Of a stretch of DNA of 64,000 bases, positions 1-12,300 are shown in pieces. Location of the stretch: NCBI GenBank assembly GCA_036571765.1, contig BROE01000028.1:5807203-5871202 (forward strand), written 5' to 3'. Both the position numbers and the translations under genes were made by a program. Numbering within the stretch: the stretch's first letter is position 1; each line of letters starts with the position of its first letter. A model generated the notes under the pieces. That model ran no database searches, was not told the DNA's origin, and saw only the letters and a program-made list of their open reading frames with translations. The stretch is from Plecoglossus altivelis. Its lineage: Eukaryota; Chordata; Actinopteri; Osmeriformes; Plecoglossidae.

Positions 1-261
1 TTCGAGGGCACATCGATGGTTGAAGTTGCTCCATGCTTTTTTATTAAAACCAATAGAAGGAGGATCTTGGCCTACATGGGCTTTTTAAAACTCAAGATGT
101 CAGTGCTGAATGGGATTTCAACATGTAAGACAAATAATTCAACTCTTGTGAATGTGACACTTGACCACCTCATACTATCTTCTCGTCTCGGAGGTTCTCT
201 CTTTCGTTACAAATCTTTAACCATTGTGTGTGCTCGTGTGCGTGTGTGTTCCATCCTACAG

Positions 262-385
262 TCTATAGACCCAGGCCAGCAGTTCACATGGGAACACTCC
301 AACCTAGAAGTGAACAAGCCCAAAAATCGCTACGCCAACGTCATAGCCTACGATCACTCCCGTGTCATCCTCGCACCCATCGAAG
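262..385 (+). CDS. ptprs: ptprs exon: start of PTP domain D1
   Basis: The acceptor is ccatcctacag and the donor gaag|gtaag. The exon encodes [17 protein letters not shown] and then [15 protein letters not shown], the conserved N-terminal part of a LAR-type D1 domain. It enters in phase 0 and leaves one base of a Gly codon. The open frame that continues upstream to base 16 is intronic. Confidence 0.93.
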
Positions 386-3300
386 GTAAGAACACTTGAC
401 CGGGTTAAAGGGACAACAAATGCCTTGTATACCAGTTTGTTTTCGGTTCATTTGATATGCTGACACAAAACAGGATTTGGATTTCGCAACGAGAATAGTT
501 TGAGCCTTTTCAAAATCTCGAGGAGAGACGTCAGAGGAAATCACTCTTCAACACTGACATTTCTCTGACATTGCATTGCCAGAAGAACTCTTCACCTCGC
601 AGCCCTGCCAAACTTTCATTCAGGGTTCGTCATTTATTCATTCCGACTTGATTTTGACGTCTCGCAATGGTCCCAATTTGAGACTCGCGACAACGTGCAT
701 AACAAACTCGTTCCCTGAAACAAAGTGTCCATAAATACATAAATTAATCAAGTCTGAAATTTCCATTTTACAGTGCAGTGATTTTGCCATTAGTCGCAGC
801 AGTTGAACAATTCATGCACGCAGGCGTCCTCTGTTCACTTAGCTATGACTAAAGCTAAAACGCCACAATCTCATTGTGCTACGTGGAATTCTTTTTAATG
901 ACGTCCCCCCCTCCCGCCCCCCAGCCCCTCTCTCGTTCATTGTTGCATCGGTGCTCTTAAATTAGCCCAGCCGAGTGTTTCATTGTTTGTCGCTTGAGTG
1001 AGAAAACGTCAGTCAAGGAACGTGACTCTTGAACGTAGCAGGAACCTTCGCGGGCTGCCTAACCGTTGTCTCTTTAGCGGCAATGCGACTGAAAGGTTTT
1101 GAAGTCGGGTACGGACGATTTCCGGGGTACGGCCACTGTCGGACGGGAGAAATATAGCCACGCCCCATGATTGTGTCCGGTCCAAATGATGAACCCAGCT
1201 TAATGGATGAGCTATACAGGGCTCCTAATCAGGTCTCACGAACAGACAAAAAAAAAAACCCATTGAGTTTTACGATTTCTATAGCGTCTCTGACAAAAGA
1301 AGCAGGACAGCGTCTCGATAAAGACGTGCGGCCGGGACAAAACTGTCGCCCAGATACACCGGCTCACTCTCCCCTCCCCGAGTCCCACGCAGTGAGCAGA
1401 CAGGAAGGGCCACTTTTAGGGAGATTTAGTGAGGCCTGCATGTAACAAGCCAAGGTGTCGGCAGAGAAGGATGGCTGGGAGAGGGTGGGTGGGGAGAGTT
1501 CTGGAAGCCATCGGGTGATTTACGTCCAGGCCCAATGCGCCTCCATCTCACTGCGCTCAGCGCTAAATCAGGCCTGCGCCGCAGCATCCCCGAGGTGCCC
1601 AAAGCATAACTAAGGCGAGAGAAGAGGAGGGACAAGATGGATGGAAACGATTAAGAGCAGTGGAGAAGTCCAAAAGGAAAGGCAAGGCAGGAGACATGTC
1701 GGAAAGAGAGGCAGAGAGACACAAGGGCGGCCTGAACATGTTTAAACGGTGTTTGCTTCCAATAGAGTAGATTTAGAAGCAAATACAGTATGTTATATTG
1801 CCATTCTGAGTGACACGTTTTATCATTCTATTCAGACAGTGTCAAATGTTCCTCAGGCTTACCAAGTTCTGTCATGCTTCCTGTGATCTTGATTCACACC
1901 TTAAAGCAGTCCTTCCACAGTGCTCATCCCACTTTGTGACCCACCAAGGGCAAGCACTTTGCCCTTGAGTAGCAAACGTGCATCAACTCTGGGGAAAAAA
2001 ATGTTCATTCCCACCTTGAAATACCACACTGGCATGTATCCAAGTGTGGTCCTCACAGCGAGAGTTCCTAAACCCACTCTCTTTTTTGGCGACTCCCAGG
2101 AATCACCGGCAGCGACTACATCAACGCCAACTACATTGACGGCTACCGCAAGCAGAACGCCTACATTGCCACACAAGGGCCCCTGCCCGAGACCTTCGGA
2201 GACTTTTGGAGGATGGTGTGGGAGCAGCGGGCGGCCACCGTAGTCATGATGACCAGGCTGGAAGAGAAGTCGCGAGTGAGTTCCCCCCTTCCCAAACACA
2301 CATACACACAAATGGTGCACCACAGGGCTGTATGCTCAGCCCCACTTATGTTTGGATAAGAATTGTTTTTTTATGGGTTTTTTTTGAGCTGTCTGAAATA
2401 TCCAGAACTGTTCAGAAACCCAGACCTCTAAGCCAGCGTTCCTCAACACCTGGATCCTTGTTTTCCTGGCCCAGGTGTCCAAACTCATCTTTTTCCACCC
2501 GCTTCGATGTCAGCCTTTTTTTGTATCATTCGTTTACCTATCCCTTCGCAAATGCGCGTTCCGCCCCTGTCACATGCAATCAGGGTCGTCAGGGGCCGGC
2601 GCCACTGACTAGGAGCGCAAGGAGACTGCTAGAGCGACGCGTTTCCTTCACTCACTGTCACATCGCATCAGTGCCTCAGGGTGCCGGACGCGTCACGCCC
2701 TCCAGTGAATGAATCTTTATTAAGTTGGATGGAGGGTGAGGGTTATGCTGGAGGGGGCGGAAGGGGGGTCTTGACACAGACAGCTGTAACTTGGCTAGAG
2801 GGGGGAAACATTTACCCTTTTTCGGTCTACTGGTTGTTATTGCTGAGGGGATGTGGAAGGCGGGCAGAGAGGGGAGTCAGGGAAGGCGAAGTTATTGCAG
2901 GTAGGGCCCACAGGGCAGGAATCAACACTTTTATTGTGCGCTCTGTCTGTGGACAATTCCTGAGCCGCGTTGAGAAATAACGAATAAAAATCGACTATAA
3001 ATAATTCATTACATATAATAATCTATACCTAACCTTTAACTTGTAGGTGTTATATATCATCTGAATAAAGTGCACATTGTGTTTATTTGAGGGCTGGGTC
3101 TTGCTCTCGTCCAATGTAGCATGTATATAGTATATATGCTTGTATGTGTGTGAGGCTGTTTTTGTTGACTTGTGTTGGCCTTGTCCCCGCAGATTAAGTG
3201 TGACCAATACTGGCCCAGTCGAGGAACGGAAACCTATGGCATGACCCAAGTTACCCTGCTGGACACCATAGAGCTGGCCACGTTCTGTGTCCGCACTTTC

Positions 3301-6300
3301 TCCCTGCACAAGGTACTAGTCACCACAGACACACACTCACAAGCATGCACACGCACCGACGCACACGTAAACCCACACCCTTCCTCCTCATCCTGGAGAG
3401 CAGTCGCAAAATCGCTCGCATCCTCTCCCAGCCACCCACCCGTTCCTATATTTGTTTGGAGACGCGCTAGTGTATCTCCTGCCTTAAAGGAATTGTTCAC
3501 CCCCAAACAATAGTCCTGTCTTGATTTTCCACTCGTCTGGACGCCTGCCTTCAGGCTGAGGTTGAAGCCTTGCGTGGGGGCAGGGAGGAACCCGGATGAA
3601 CAAGAGCTACAGGCTGAGCAGGCTGTGGACTGTGTGTAATGTGCTTGTTGTATGCGGAGCCTCGTCTTGTTGGGCCCCTGGGGACGAGGCCCCCGAGGAA
3701 GCTGTCTCTCTTTCTGGCGGCTCCTCCTGTGTGCAGCAGACAATAACTCACAAACGGCTCCGTCTCTCTCTTTCGCGCTCCCTCCCTACTTCTCGCTCTT
3801 CATCTCGCCCTCTCTCCCTCTCTCTTGTCATCTCGCTGTCTGAGGGAGGCAATCAAAACCAGAAGTACTTTTCCCCCCTCTGCCAACAGGCAAATAAACT
3901 GAGGGTGGTAGCGAGCAGGTGAAGGTGGAGGAGAGAGCATGTTTACCTACAGGCGCTGTTGCAGCTATCTTTCTCTCTCCTGTTTTTCCTCCTTCCTCTC
4001 TCTGTCCCCATCGCTTTCTCTCCGTTTCTTTCTCTCGCTCTCAGAATCACAATAGTTTGTTGGTTTATTCCTGCTGTCTGCTGCGAACCTGTTCTCGTTT
4101 GCCATCCATCATCTTTTAATGTGCGTCTGCCAAAGAGAAGCACTTAGCTAAGCGAGTGAAAGGAAAGTTTACCCGTGTAATTGGCAACCTTCCTTTCTCC
4201 CCCATACGCACCAAGCCCATGGTCGTTTTTTGGCGGTCAAGTAAACATTTAAGTAAAGTGGGATACACGAAGAGACATGGATGAGTTCCAAGGGTCAGGC
4301 GTTTCCACCCGCAAGCTTTTTAAACAGATAAAACTGAGTTAAGTGCATCCTCTTAGATCCTGTGGCGCTGTTTTGCTACAGTTAAATGGGATCTGGTGAA
4401 GGCTAAAGCCAGGTTTCCTGCTCAGCCGGATATCCAGTGTGTCAAGGCCTGGGATTCTCTTCTCATTTTCCCGTGCACACGTGCCATCCTTCTCTCATCT
4501 CCATCACTCGGTCTTTCCCTCTCTCTCTCCCTCTCTCTTTCTCTGAATTTGTTCTCCTTTCGCCACGCTTCTTTTTCCCTCTCTCCCTCATGACTTTTTG
4601 TCTTCCTAAACTATCTCTGCTGTCTGTTATCTCTGTTTATTATACTTCTTCGCATCCTGCTGTTCTGAAGTTGGAACACGGAAAGATTATGTTGGCTTTG
4701 TGCAAACTGTTTCGTTCACAGCAGACCCCCCGCACCGCTCCTACATCCGTCGCACGCGCGCGCGCACACGTGTACAAACAACCCCAAGACAAATCCGTAC
4801 GTCTGTGATTCGGCAGTGACACCAAACCCAAGTGCAGAATTCTTTTTTGAAAAAGAACCATCCAGGCGCTTTTTCTCCCACAGCAAATGTGCTTCCACTG
4901 TGGTACACAAAGCCAGATGATGGCCCCACCAAAAAAAAATAAAAAAATAAACGGGATCGGGAGGAGAGAAAAAAAGTAGGTCAGTTTGCTTTTAATTACC
5001 GCGCTTAGTTATTCATTTATTCAGCAGAAACGCTGTCAGGAAAGCAAAAACTCTGCATTGAAATGCAAAAAGCTCCTTTAAGGAGCTTCCTGGAAGAATA
5101 GAACTGTAGAGGGCAGGCAGATGTGAAGGCTGTTCTTTTTTGCCGTGAGGGCGCCATGCAAAGCGCCCGTCCTCCTTTGAAGAGCTGGCGACGTGCACCG
5201 GCTGTCCTCGGCGCCACTTAGAGTAAGCATCTTGTAACCCTGGGCGCCATTTGAGGAGGAGGAAATGCTTACGTCGTGGTTGCGGTCCGGTGTGTCCCTT
5301 GAACTGTGGGAGGTTAGTTGTGCGAGATGGTGGTCAGCGTGTGGTCAGAAGGTCGCCGCTTATCGCTGCATAAAGTGTGAGCACCCCTCACACACACACA
5401 CAAGCTCCGTGGAGGAATAGCGTTCCTTCTCTCCTCCTCCGTAACACTACACACACACACCCACAAACATTCAACGTTCACCACATCTAATAACCCCTTC
5501 CCGCCCACCCTCTCCTCTCCAGAACGGCTCCAGCGAGAAGCGCGAAGTGCGCCAGTTCCAGTTCACGGCCTGGCCCGATCACGGGGTGCCCGAGTATCCC
5601 ACCCCCTTCCTGGCCTTCCTGCGCAGGGTCAAGACCTGCAACCCACCGGACGCCGGACCCATCATCGCCCACTGCAGGTATGGATGCAAGCGGACTCTCA
5701 CGGTGTCGTCCACCTAGTGTGCTTCTCTAGGACTGCTATCGTAACACCTGGTTTCCTGTCCTAGATTCTAGCTTGGGTCTAGATTTAGACGGTATAGGTG
5801 CAAGGATTCCTACAGTATTGGTTAAGGCATTCTGAAGATTATATCCTAGTGTGCTGTTAGGGTTAGTGTCTTATATTTAGGTCAGTGCCTAGTTCGTCGA
5901 TTGATAAAGTGAGCCAATGCCAATGTTACAAATTGGTTTAACGCATGTGTTTCATAATCACAAAACACCCTGTCATGTCATTTCGACACTCTACTCTGTC
6001 CCTCAACAACGCAACGTTATGTAACGAATGGCAGGAACTTGCATGTGTCTGCTGTACAGTAGGATGAACACAATATACTGCCAGATGTCAAAATATACTG
6101 CGGAGTCCCATTGAGCCAAATGCTGCCGTTAAATCATCCATCTCCGATCCTGCTTGATTCATGGACGAGATGAACCTGCGCGCCGTACTTCATGGACTTG
6201 ACCTATTCAGCAGATAATCTGACGGCAAGAAAATATGTTGCCACTCTGCAGTCTTCCAAGTCACAGAGGCAACTGCAGATATTCATCAGGCTCACCTCCA

Positions 6301-9300
6301 GAAGTCACGTGATTATATATATATACAGGGTGCATGTTTATGGATGGAACCAGATTTAATGGGATCTCATGTACAGTTTCCTGGCCTAAATTCAGTTTTG
6401 CGCTCAATGAAAAAAATGACTTTCCTCTCCAGCAATCATTTGTCTGGCAAGTAGGCTGACTCACCCCACAATGCAACACACCAGGGGTCCTGTGTTTGCG
6501 TGTGTGTGTTTATGGTTCATTGCATAAATCTAGTTGGGCAGTGCTGGTGGACTAGAGTGGAGTGGCACATAAAGTGAAGGTCACATTTCTTCAGTGTGTT
6601 AACAGTAGACTGCAGGGCTCTGAGTCACACACACACATACAGGCACACACAGTCATCATTTCTTTTCTTTCCTATTGACCATCTTGGTCTCTTTGCCATC
6701 TATATCCTCCTCTTCTCTTCTGATTTTCTGGGTGTTTTCCCACACCAATATTTCACTCCAACTCTTCACCCCTTGACCCCCCCACCTCTTCTCAACCATT
6801 CACCCTTTCATCTGACCATCCTCCCCGTTCACCCCCCCCCATCCTCCCCTGTTCACACCCATCAACCTGATCTCTTCACCTCCCCACTCTCACCTCATCT
6901 TCACGGGAGAAACCCCTCTCGCCACACACAAGCAAGCGCGTGACCCCGGGCCAAATCCAGGGTCCAAAAGCGCTCCGCAACCGAACGTTGACCGAACGGC
7001 AAGAGAAATTAACGAATCCCCCTCCCCCCCCCCCAGCGCGGGCGTGGGCCGCACGGGCTGCTTCATCGTGATCGACGCCATGCTGGAGCGCATCAAGCAC
7101 GAGAAGACGGCCGACATCTACGGCCATGTGACGCTGATGCGTGCCCAGCGCAACTACATGGTGCAGACAGAGGACCAGTACAGCTTCATCCACGATGCCC
7201 TGCTGGAGGCTGTGGCCTGCGGCAACACGGAGGTGGCTGCCCGGAGTCTGTACTCCTACATCCAGAAGTTGGCCCAGGTGGAGAACGGGGAGCACGTCAC
7301 CGGCATGGAGCTGGAGTTCAAGGTGAGTGGTCATCTGGGGGGGTGGAGGGAGGAAATTAGGGGATGTGTTTGCGGGCGGATGGATGGATGGATGGATAGA
7401 TGGGGGACGCAAGAATGGAGGATGTGTCCGTGATGGACGGGTGGGAAAGCGAACACAGGGTTGGAGACACAAAATGGTGGATGGCTTTTCGGGAGGAGAG
7501 GAAGGAGGAAGTGGATTTTGAGAAGGACCAGTAAGGAATGTTTTCTTTTGGTGCTGACCAGAAGGGAAGTTAGACAAGGAGAAGAAAGTAAAAAGGCAGA
7601 GGAAATCGGCTTAGGAAGAAATGGTGTGAGGAAAGTGAGTGTAGGTTAACACTCAGAACACCAGATGATATAGGTTGAGTCAACGAGATGGCGAGATTCT
7701 CTCCTGAACTTGCATAAAATAATAACCAACGTTAGTATATGGAGGATTGCGTGTGATGAATCTCGAAATAAAAACGCCTTATGAAAGCTTAGCGCAGACC
7801 GCCATGGAAAACAGTTTAACATTTATGATCACTTTCAGCCTGAGGTACGGAGATAGCCGCGAAACAAATGAAAGCGCCTGTGTTTATATTACAGGTATTT
7901 GTCATTTCATGAGTCTTGTCCAAGTGCTAGAGCACGAGATGGAACAGAAAGCAATTAGGTTTGTGTCCACTTAAGCTTTGACTTCAATTACCTAATCACT
8001 TTGACTCAGAACACCGGAATTGTGATTGTCATGCAAAAAGCTGGAAATGGAACGAGTTAGGCTACTCTGCACTCGCGGTTATTGTGTATTCATTTTGGTG
8101 GATTTAAAATAATATGCTTAAGGTCGGGTTTGCCATTACCGACTTCAAATCGAAGGATCGTCTCCGACAGCAGAGTGGGATTTTGTTGGAACGCCACGGA
8201 GCAGTCGTGTCTAGCTGTCTAACAGTTCAGGCTAAAAGCCAAGCTGGGGGTCTGTTTGCACTAAGACGAAGCAATCCAAAAACGTTCCTTTTCCCCGCAT
8301 AGAGGAACACCCAACCTTGAATTACGCCGTTCTATCTCAGCAACGAATCGTTTGTGAAAGCCCGTCGCTGTTTTATCAACGCACGCCGTGTGGAAATCGT
8401 AATGACTGTCGTCTTCCCGGCAGCTGACGTTTTGCCACGGTAAACAATGATAGAATCGCAGAATCGAACGCCATCCGAAAGAGCGATAGTGGGTGGGCAA
8501 GTGTGGGGGGAGGGGGGCGCACAGGGGAAGTTGTGTGGAATTAAAGTCGGACACTGTGGCCAGAATTCGTGCAAACTCATGGGAGAAGCAATTAATAGTT
8601 GATGATGACAAATGGGGAGTGCGCTGGAGGGCAGGCTGGACCCCCTCCCCTCTTACCTCACCCACCCCCTCCCCACGTTCCCTAATGAACAAAGGGATGA
8701 CTGTATGTTCGTGCGAGGGCCAGCCCCCGGTGGTGAGGTAGTTACTGTGCACCGACCAGCGCTCTGGGGAACCGGGGACCGGGTAACAGTCGGTCAGGGC
8801 AAGAATCGGTCAGGTGTGAAACGCTCTCCGACAGTCTGGCTGGAGATCCTCCCCTGGGGGGTGGGGGGGGTGGCAGAGGTAAAGGAGGGCTGGAGGGGAA
8901 GTGGGGAACCGCACTGAATGCTTGTTTCCTGGACTTCCTTACGCACTGGGCTTTCAGTCCACTTGCACCAGGAGGGGGGCTCGCTAACGTGTTGCAAGGC
9001 ATCCACACGGAAACCATTTGAAGGTGCACGCGTGGACAGGGAGAAGCGAATGTTTGACAGAAACGCATCACACACCTTGTGTAGGACGGCTTTTGGCGAC
9101 GTGAGGTTTTCCGAGGTGTATTTTTTGCTCCCGGTGGGCGACGACAGGAGGGGTTGCCAGGTTGGCCGTCTTTCCTCTGAGCCCTCCCGCGTTCGCAAGC
9201 GTCGCTCGCAGGGGCCTCTTTAGCGCTGCCAAAGCTGTCTCATGGCCTTTCAGGTGCCGCTGTGAAAGGGCGATCAAAGGGAGGACGGGATGGAGGGAGG

Positions 9301-12300
9301 AGGGGGAGGAGGAGAGGCTCGGCCCTGCTCCAGGTAGAGACCGCCAAGCCGGGCTTGTGCTTTCTGCCGCAAGCTGGGCTTTTCTGGAACTTTCTGGAGG
9401 GAATGAGAGACAGAGGTATGACAAACTGAGGACCTGGGAGAGAGAGACAGAGAGACAGAGTGCAAGAGAGAGAGATAAAGAACAGGAGGCAGACGTATAG
9501 ATTACTAATGGCCGACATCAAGGTCATATGAATGAATGGGAAGGGTTGGATGCTGTAGGACACACAGGCAGACGCGCTCTCTCTGTCCGTTTCTATCTCG
9601 GACTCTTTCTGCGTCTCTCCCCTTCTCTCCCTCTGGCTGCATCAAGGGAAACGACACAGTAATACGGGCTGACCTACAAACACCCACTGTGGACCTCTGA
9701 CGTTCATTTGACAATACAGAACCGCATTTTGGTCTCCGTTGTGTGTCTGTGTGTTTTGTGAGTGTGTGTGTGTTCACACCTGCCCATGCCAGACTTCCAT
9801 TACCAAGGTAAAAGTGACCCACTTTCTCCTGAGAGATTCTTGGGCAGGACGCTAGTTTGCTTATGTCCTCATCCTACCCTGTACGCCACACAACTCGCTC
9901 TAAATGCAGCAAAGGGTTAGACTCTTGATTGCTTCTTGATAAACATTTTAATAAAAATAAAAAAACATCTTGCCATCTTAAGGTGCTCCCCCCATCATCA
10001 ATATTGTCCGCCACAGAGATGAGATTAGCACACTTTATTACTTTCTCTTATTAATATCCATCTCTCCCCCCACCGCCCATCTCTCTTTACCTCCACCCCT
10101 TCCGCCTCAACCCTGTCTGCTCTCTGTCTGCGTACTCTCCCCCACCCCGCTGCTCTCGTTCCATCCCTACCTCCTCCACCTCATCGTCCATCTACTTCCC
10201 CCTCTCCTCCCTCCCTTCGGTCCCTCACCCCTACCTCCACCTCATCCACCCTCCACCTCCCCCACACCCACCCCCTCCCCTTTCTCTCTCCCTCCTGTCC
10301 CTCGCCCCTCCCTTTCTGTCCTCCTCCCCCTTCCGTCCCACAGCGCCTGGCTAACTCGAAGGCCCACACGTCCAGGTTCATCAGCGCCAACTTGCCCTGC
10401 AACAAGTTCAAGAACCGCCTGGTCAACATCATGCCCTACGAGACCACCCGCGTCTGCCTCCAGCCAATCAGAGGCCTGGAGGGCTCCGACTACATCAACG
10501 CCAGCTTCATCGACGGAATACTAAGGGTGCCCGCTACAGGGTTTGTGTGTGTGTGTATCTTTGTGAGTTACTGCCCCGCGCATCACTTTGTGTGTGCGTT
10601 CCTGCCAACGTGTGGATGAGGCCAACGGATGGAGGGGCGGCTGAGAGCTGAGTGTGTGCGCTGCTAATCACTCAGGGTGTGCACATGAACGTGCGCATGC
10701 ATGGAGGGATAGTTTGTGTCTCTGCGTAAACATCCAGTATCTAGTAACAGGCGTCATAAGAGAGTGGATGCCATGGGAAGTTAGTTGTGTATTTTCATGT
10801 GTGAGATGCTGTAGCTTACGCTAACTGCTCTGACGTAGTCGCAGAACTGTGTGATACGTCGTTATCGTGTGCGTGTTCCGTGGTGTGTGTGGATTCTTGC
10901 TCTGTGTGTGTGTGTGTTGAAAGAGAGAGAGAGCGTGAAGAGAAGAGAGAGAGATCTTGACAGCAGCTCGGAACCGCAGAGAGAGAAAGCCGTACGACAT
11001 CACAAGACTCGAAATTGATATGTGGACGATGCCTTTTGGCGTGACGAGAGGAGCGGGGAGTGTGGGCAAAAAAAACAGAGAAAGCAAGAATTTGGCACAG
11101 GAGAGCGTACACGAGAGCTTGCTGAGACCCGAGAGAGACGAGAGAAGTCGACGGCCGAGAGAGAAGGGATGAAGCCGAGGAATGACAGCATGGAGAGAGA
11201 GCAAAGAGAGAGACCTGAGTCGACTACAGAGAGAGGGGAGAGATTTTAGCGTACTGCGCAGGGGAGAGAGAGAGAGGTGGTTGATGTCAGGTTACTGTGC
11301 TTATGCAGCCTCTCAACCATCCATCAAAACAAACCGAGACAGACTTTACCATGTTTTGATTAAAACTTTGATTAAATAGCTGACTCACCAAGCTGCGTCT
11401 GACCTGAATACTGTGTGTATGTGTGTGCGCGTGTTCGCACGTCTCCAGGCAACAAAAAGCCTACATCGCCACGCAGGGCCCGTTGGCAGAGACCACAGAG
11501 GACTTCTGGAGGATGCTGTGGGAGAACAACTCCACCATCGTGGTCATGTTGACCAAGCTCAGAGAGATGGGCAGGGTGAGACCACGCGCAGACGCCATAC
11601 GCAGACGCCACACCCAGACGCCAGGCACAGACGCCACGCCAGACACCATCCGCAGACACCGCACTCAGACATGCTGCCTGCCTGCTTTAGTACCGTTTCA
11701 GAAGCTTTGTTGCCAACGAGCCTTCCTGAAGGGAAATGCCCTTAAGAGCTCAGTAATCTCTACTCAACCTACTACTGTCTCTTTCTCACACACCTTTTTG
11801 TCTCCTCCCTCTGTGTATATATGTGTGTGTGCATGTGTGTGTATGTGTGTGCGTGCGTACAGGAGAAGTGTCACCAGTACTGGCCAGCAGAGCGTTCGGC
11901 CCGTTACCAGTACTTTGTGGTGGACCCCATGGCCGAGTACAACATGCCCCAATACATCCTGCGAGAGTTCAAAGTTACAGACGCCAGAGTAAGTCATGCC
12001 TGCGTGTGTGTGTGTTTGTGTGCGTGCGTGCGTGCACCAGTTCAAGTGAGTTTATTGTCACCTTAACTGACACCCAAGTATACGCAGAACAATTCAAGTC
12101 TATCTTCTATATAATCACCTCTATGCCTTCATAGACCGCTGACAAATAGTCCTCACTTTCTGCTCCCACAAAAATATTCCTACGAGTCTTCGAATGTTTA
12201 AGGGGGATTTTCATCCTAGCATTGCCATTGAAATCTACTGTCTGATTAGTACACTACTGATAATGGTAATCACAGCCCAATCTCTGTCTTACACCGGCAG

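Noticed and set aside
10541..10575. Stronger-looking donor ttt|gtgagt downstream in ptprs intron after the first D2 exon
   Set aside because: It is in phase 0 and would break the frame with the phase-2 acceptor at 11449.
12040..12110. Possible fish retroposon fragment starting ttcaagtgagtttattgtcac
   Set aside because: The wording resembles a common repeat, but the match is short and without ends or duplication, so I do not call it.
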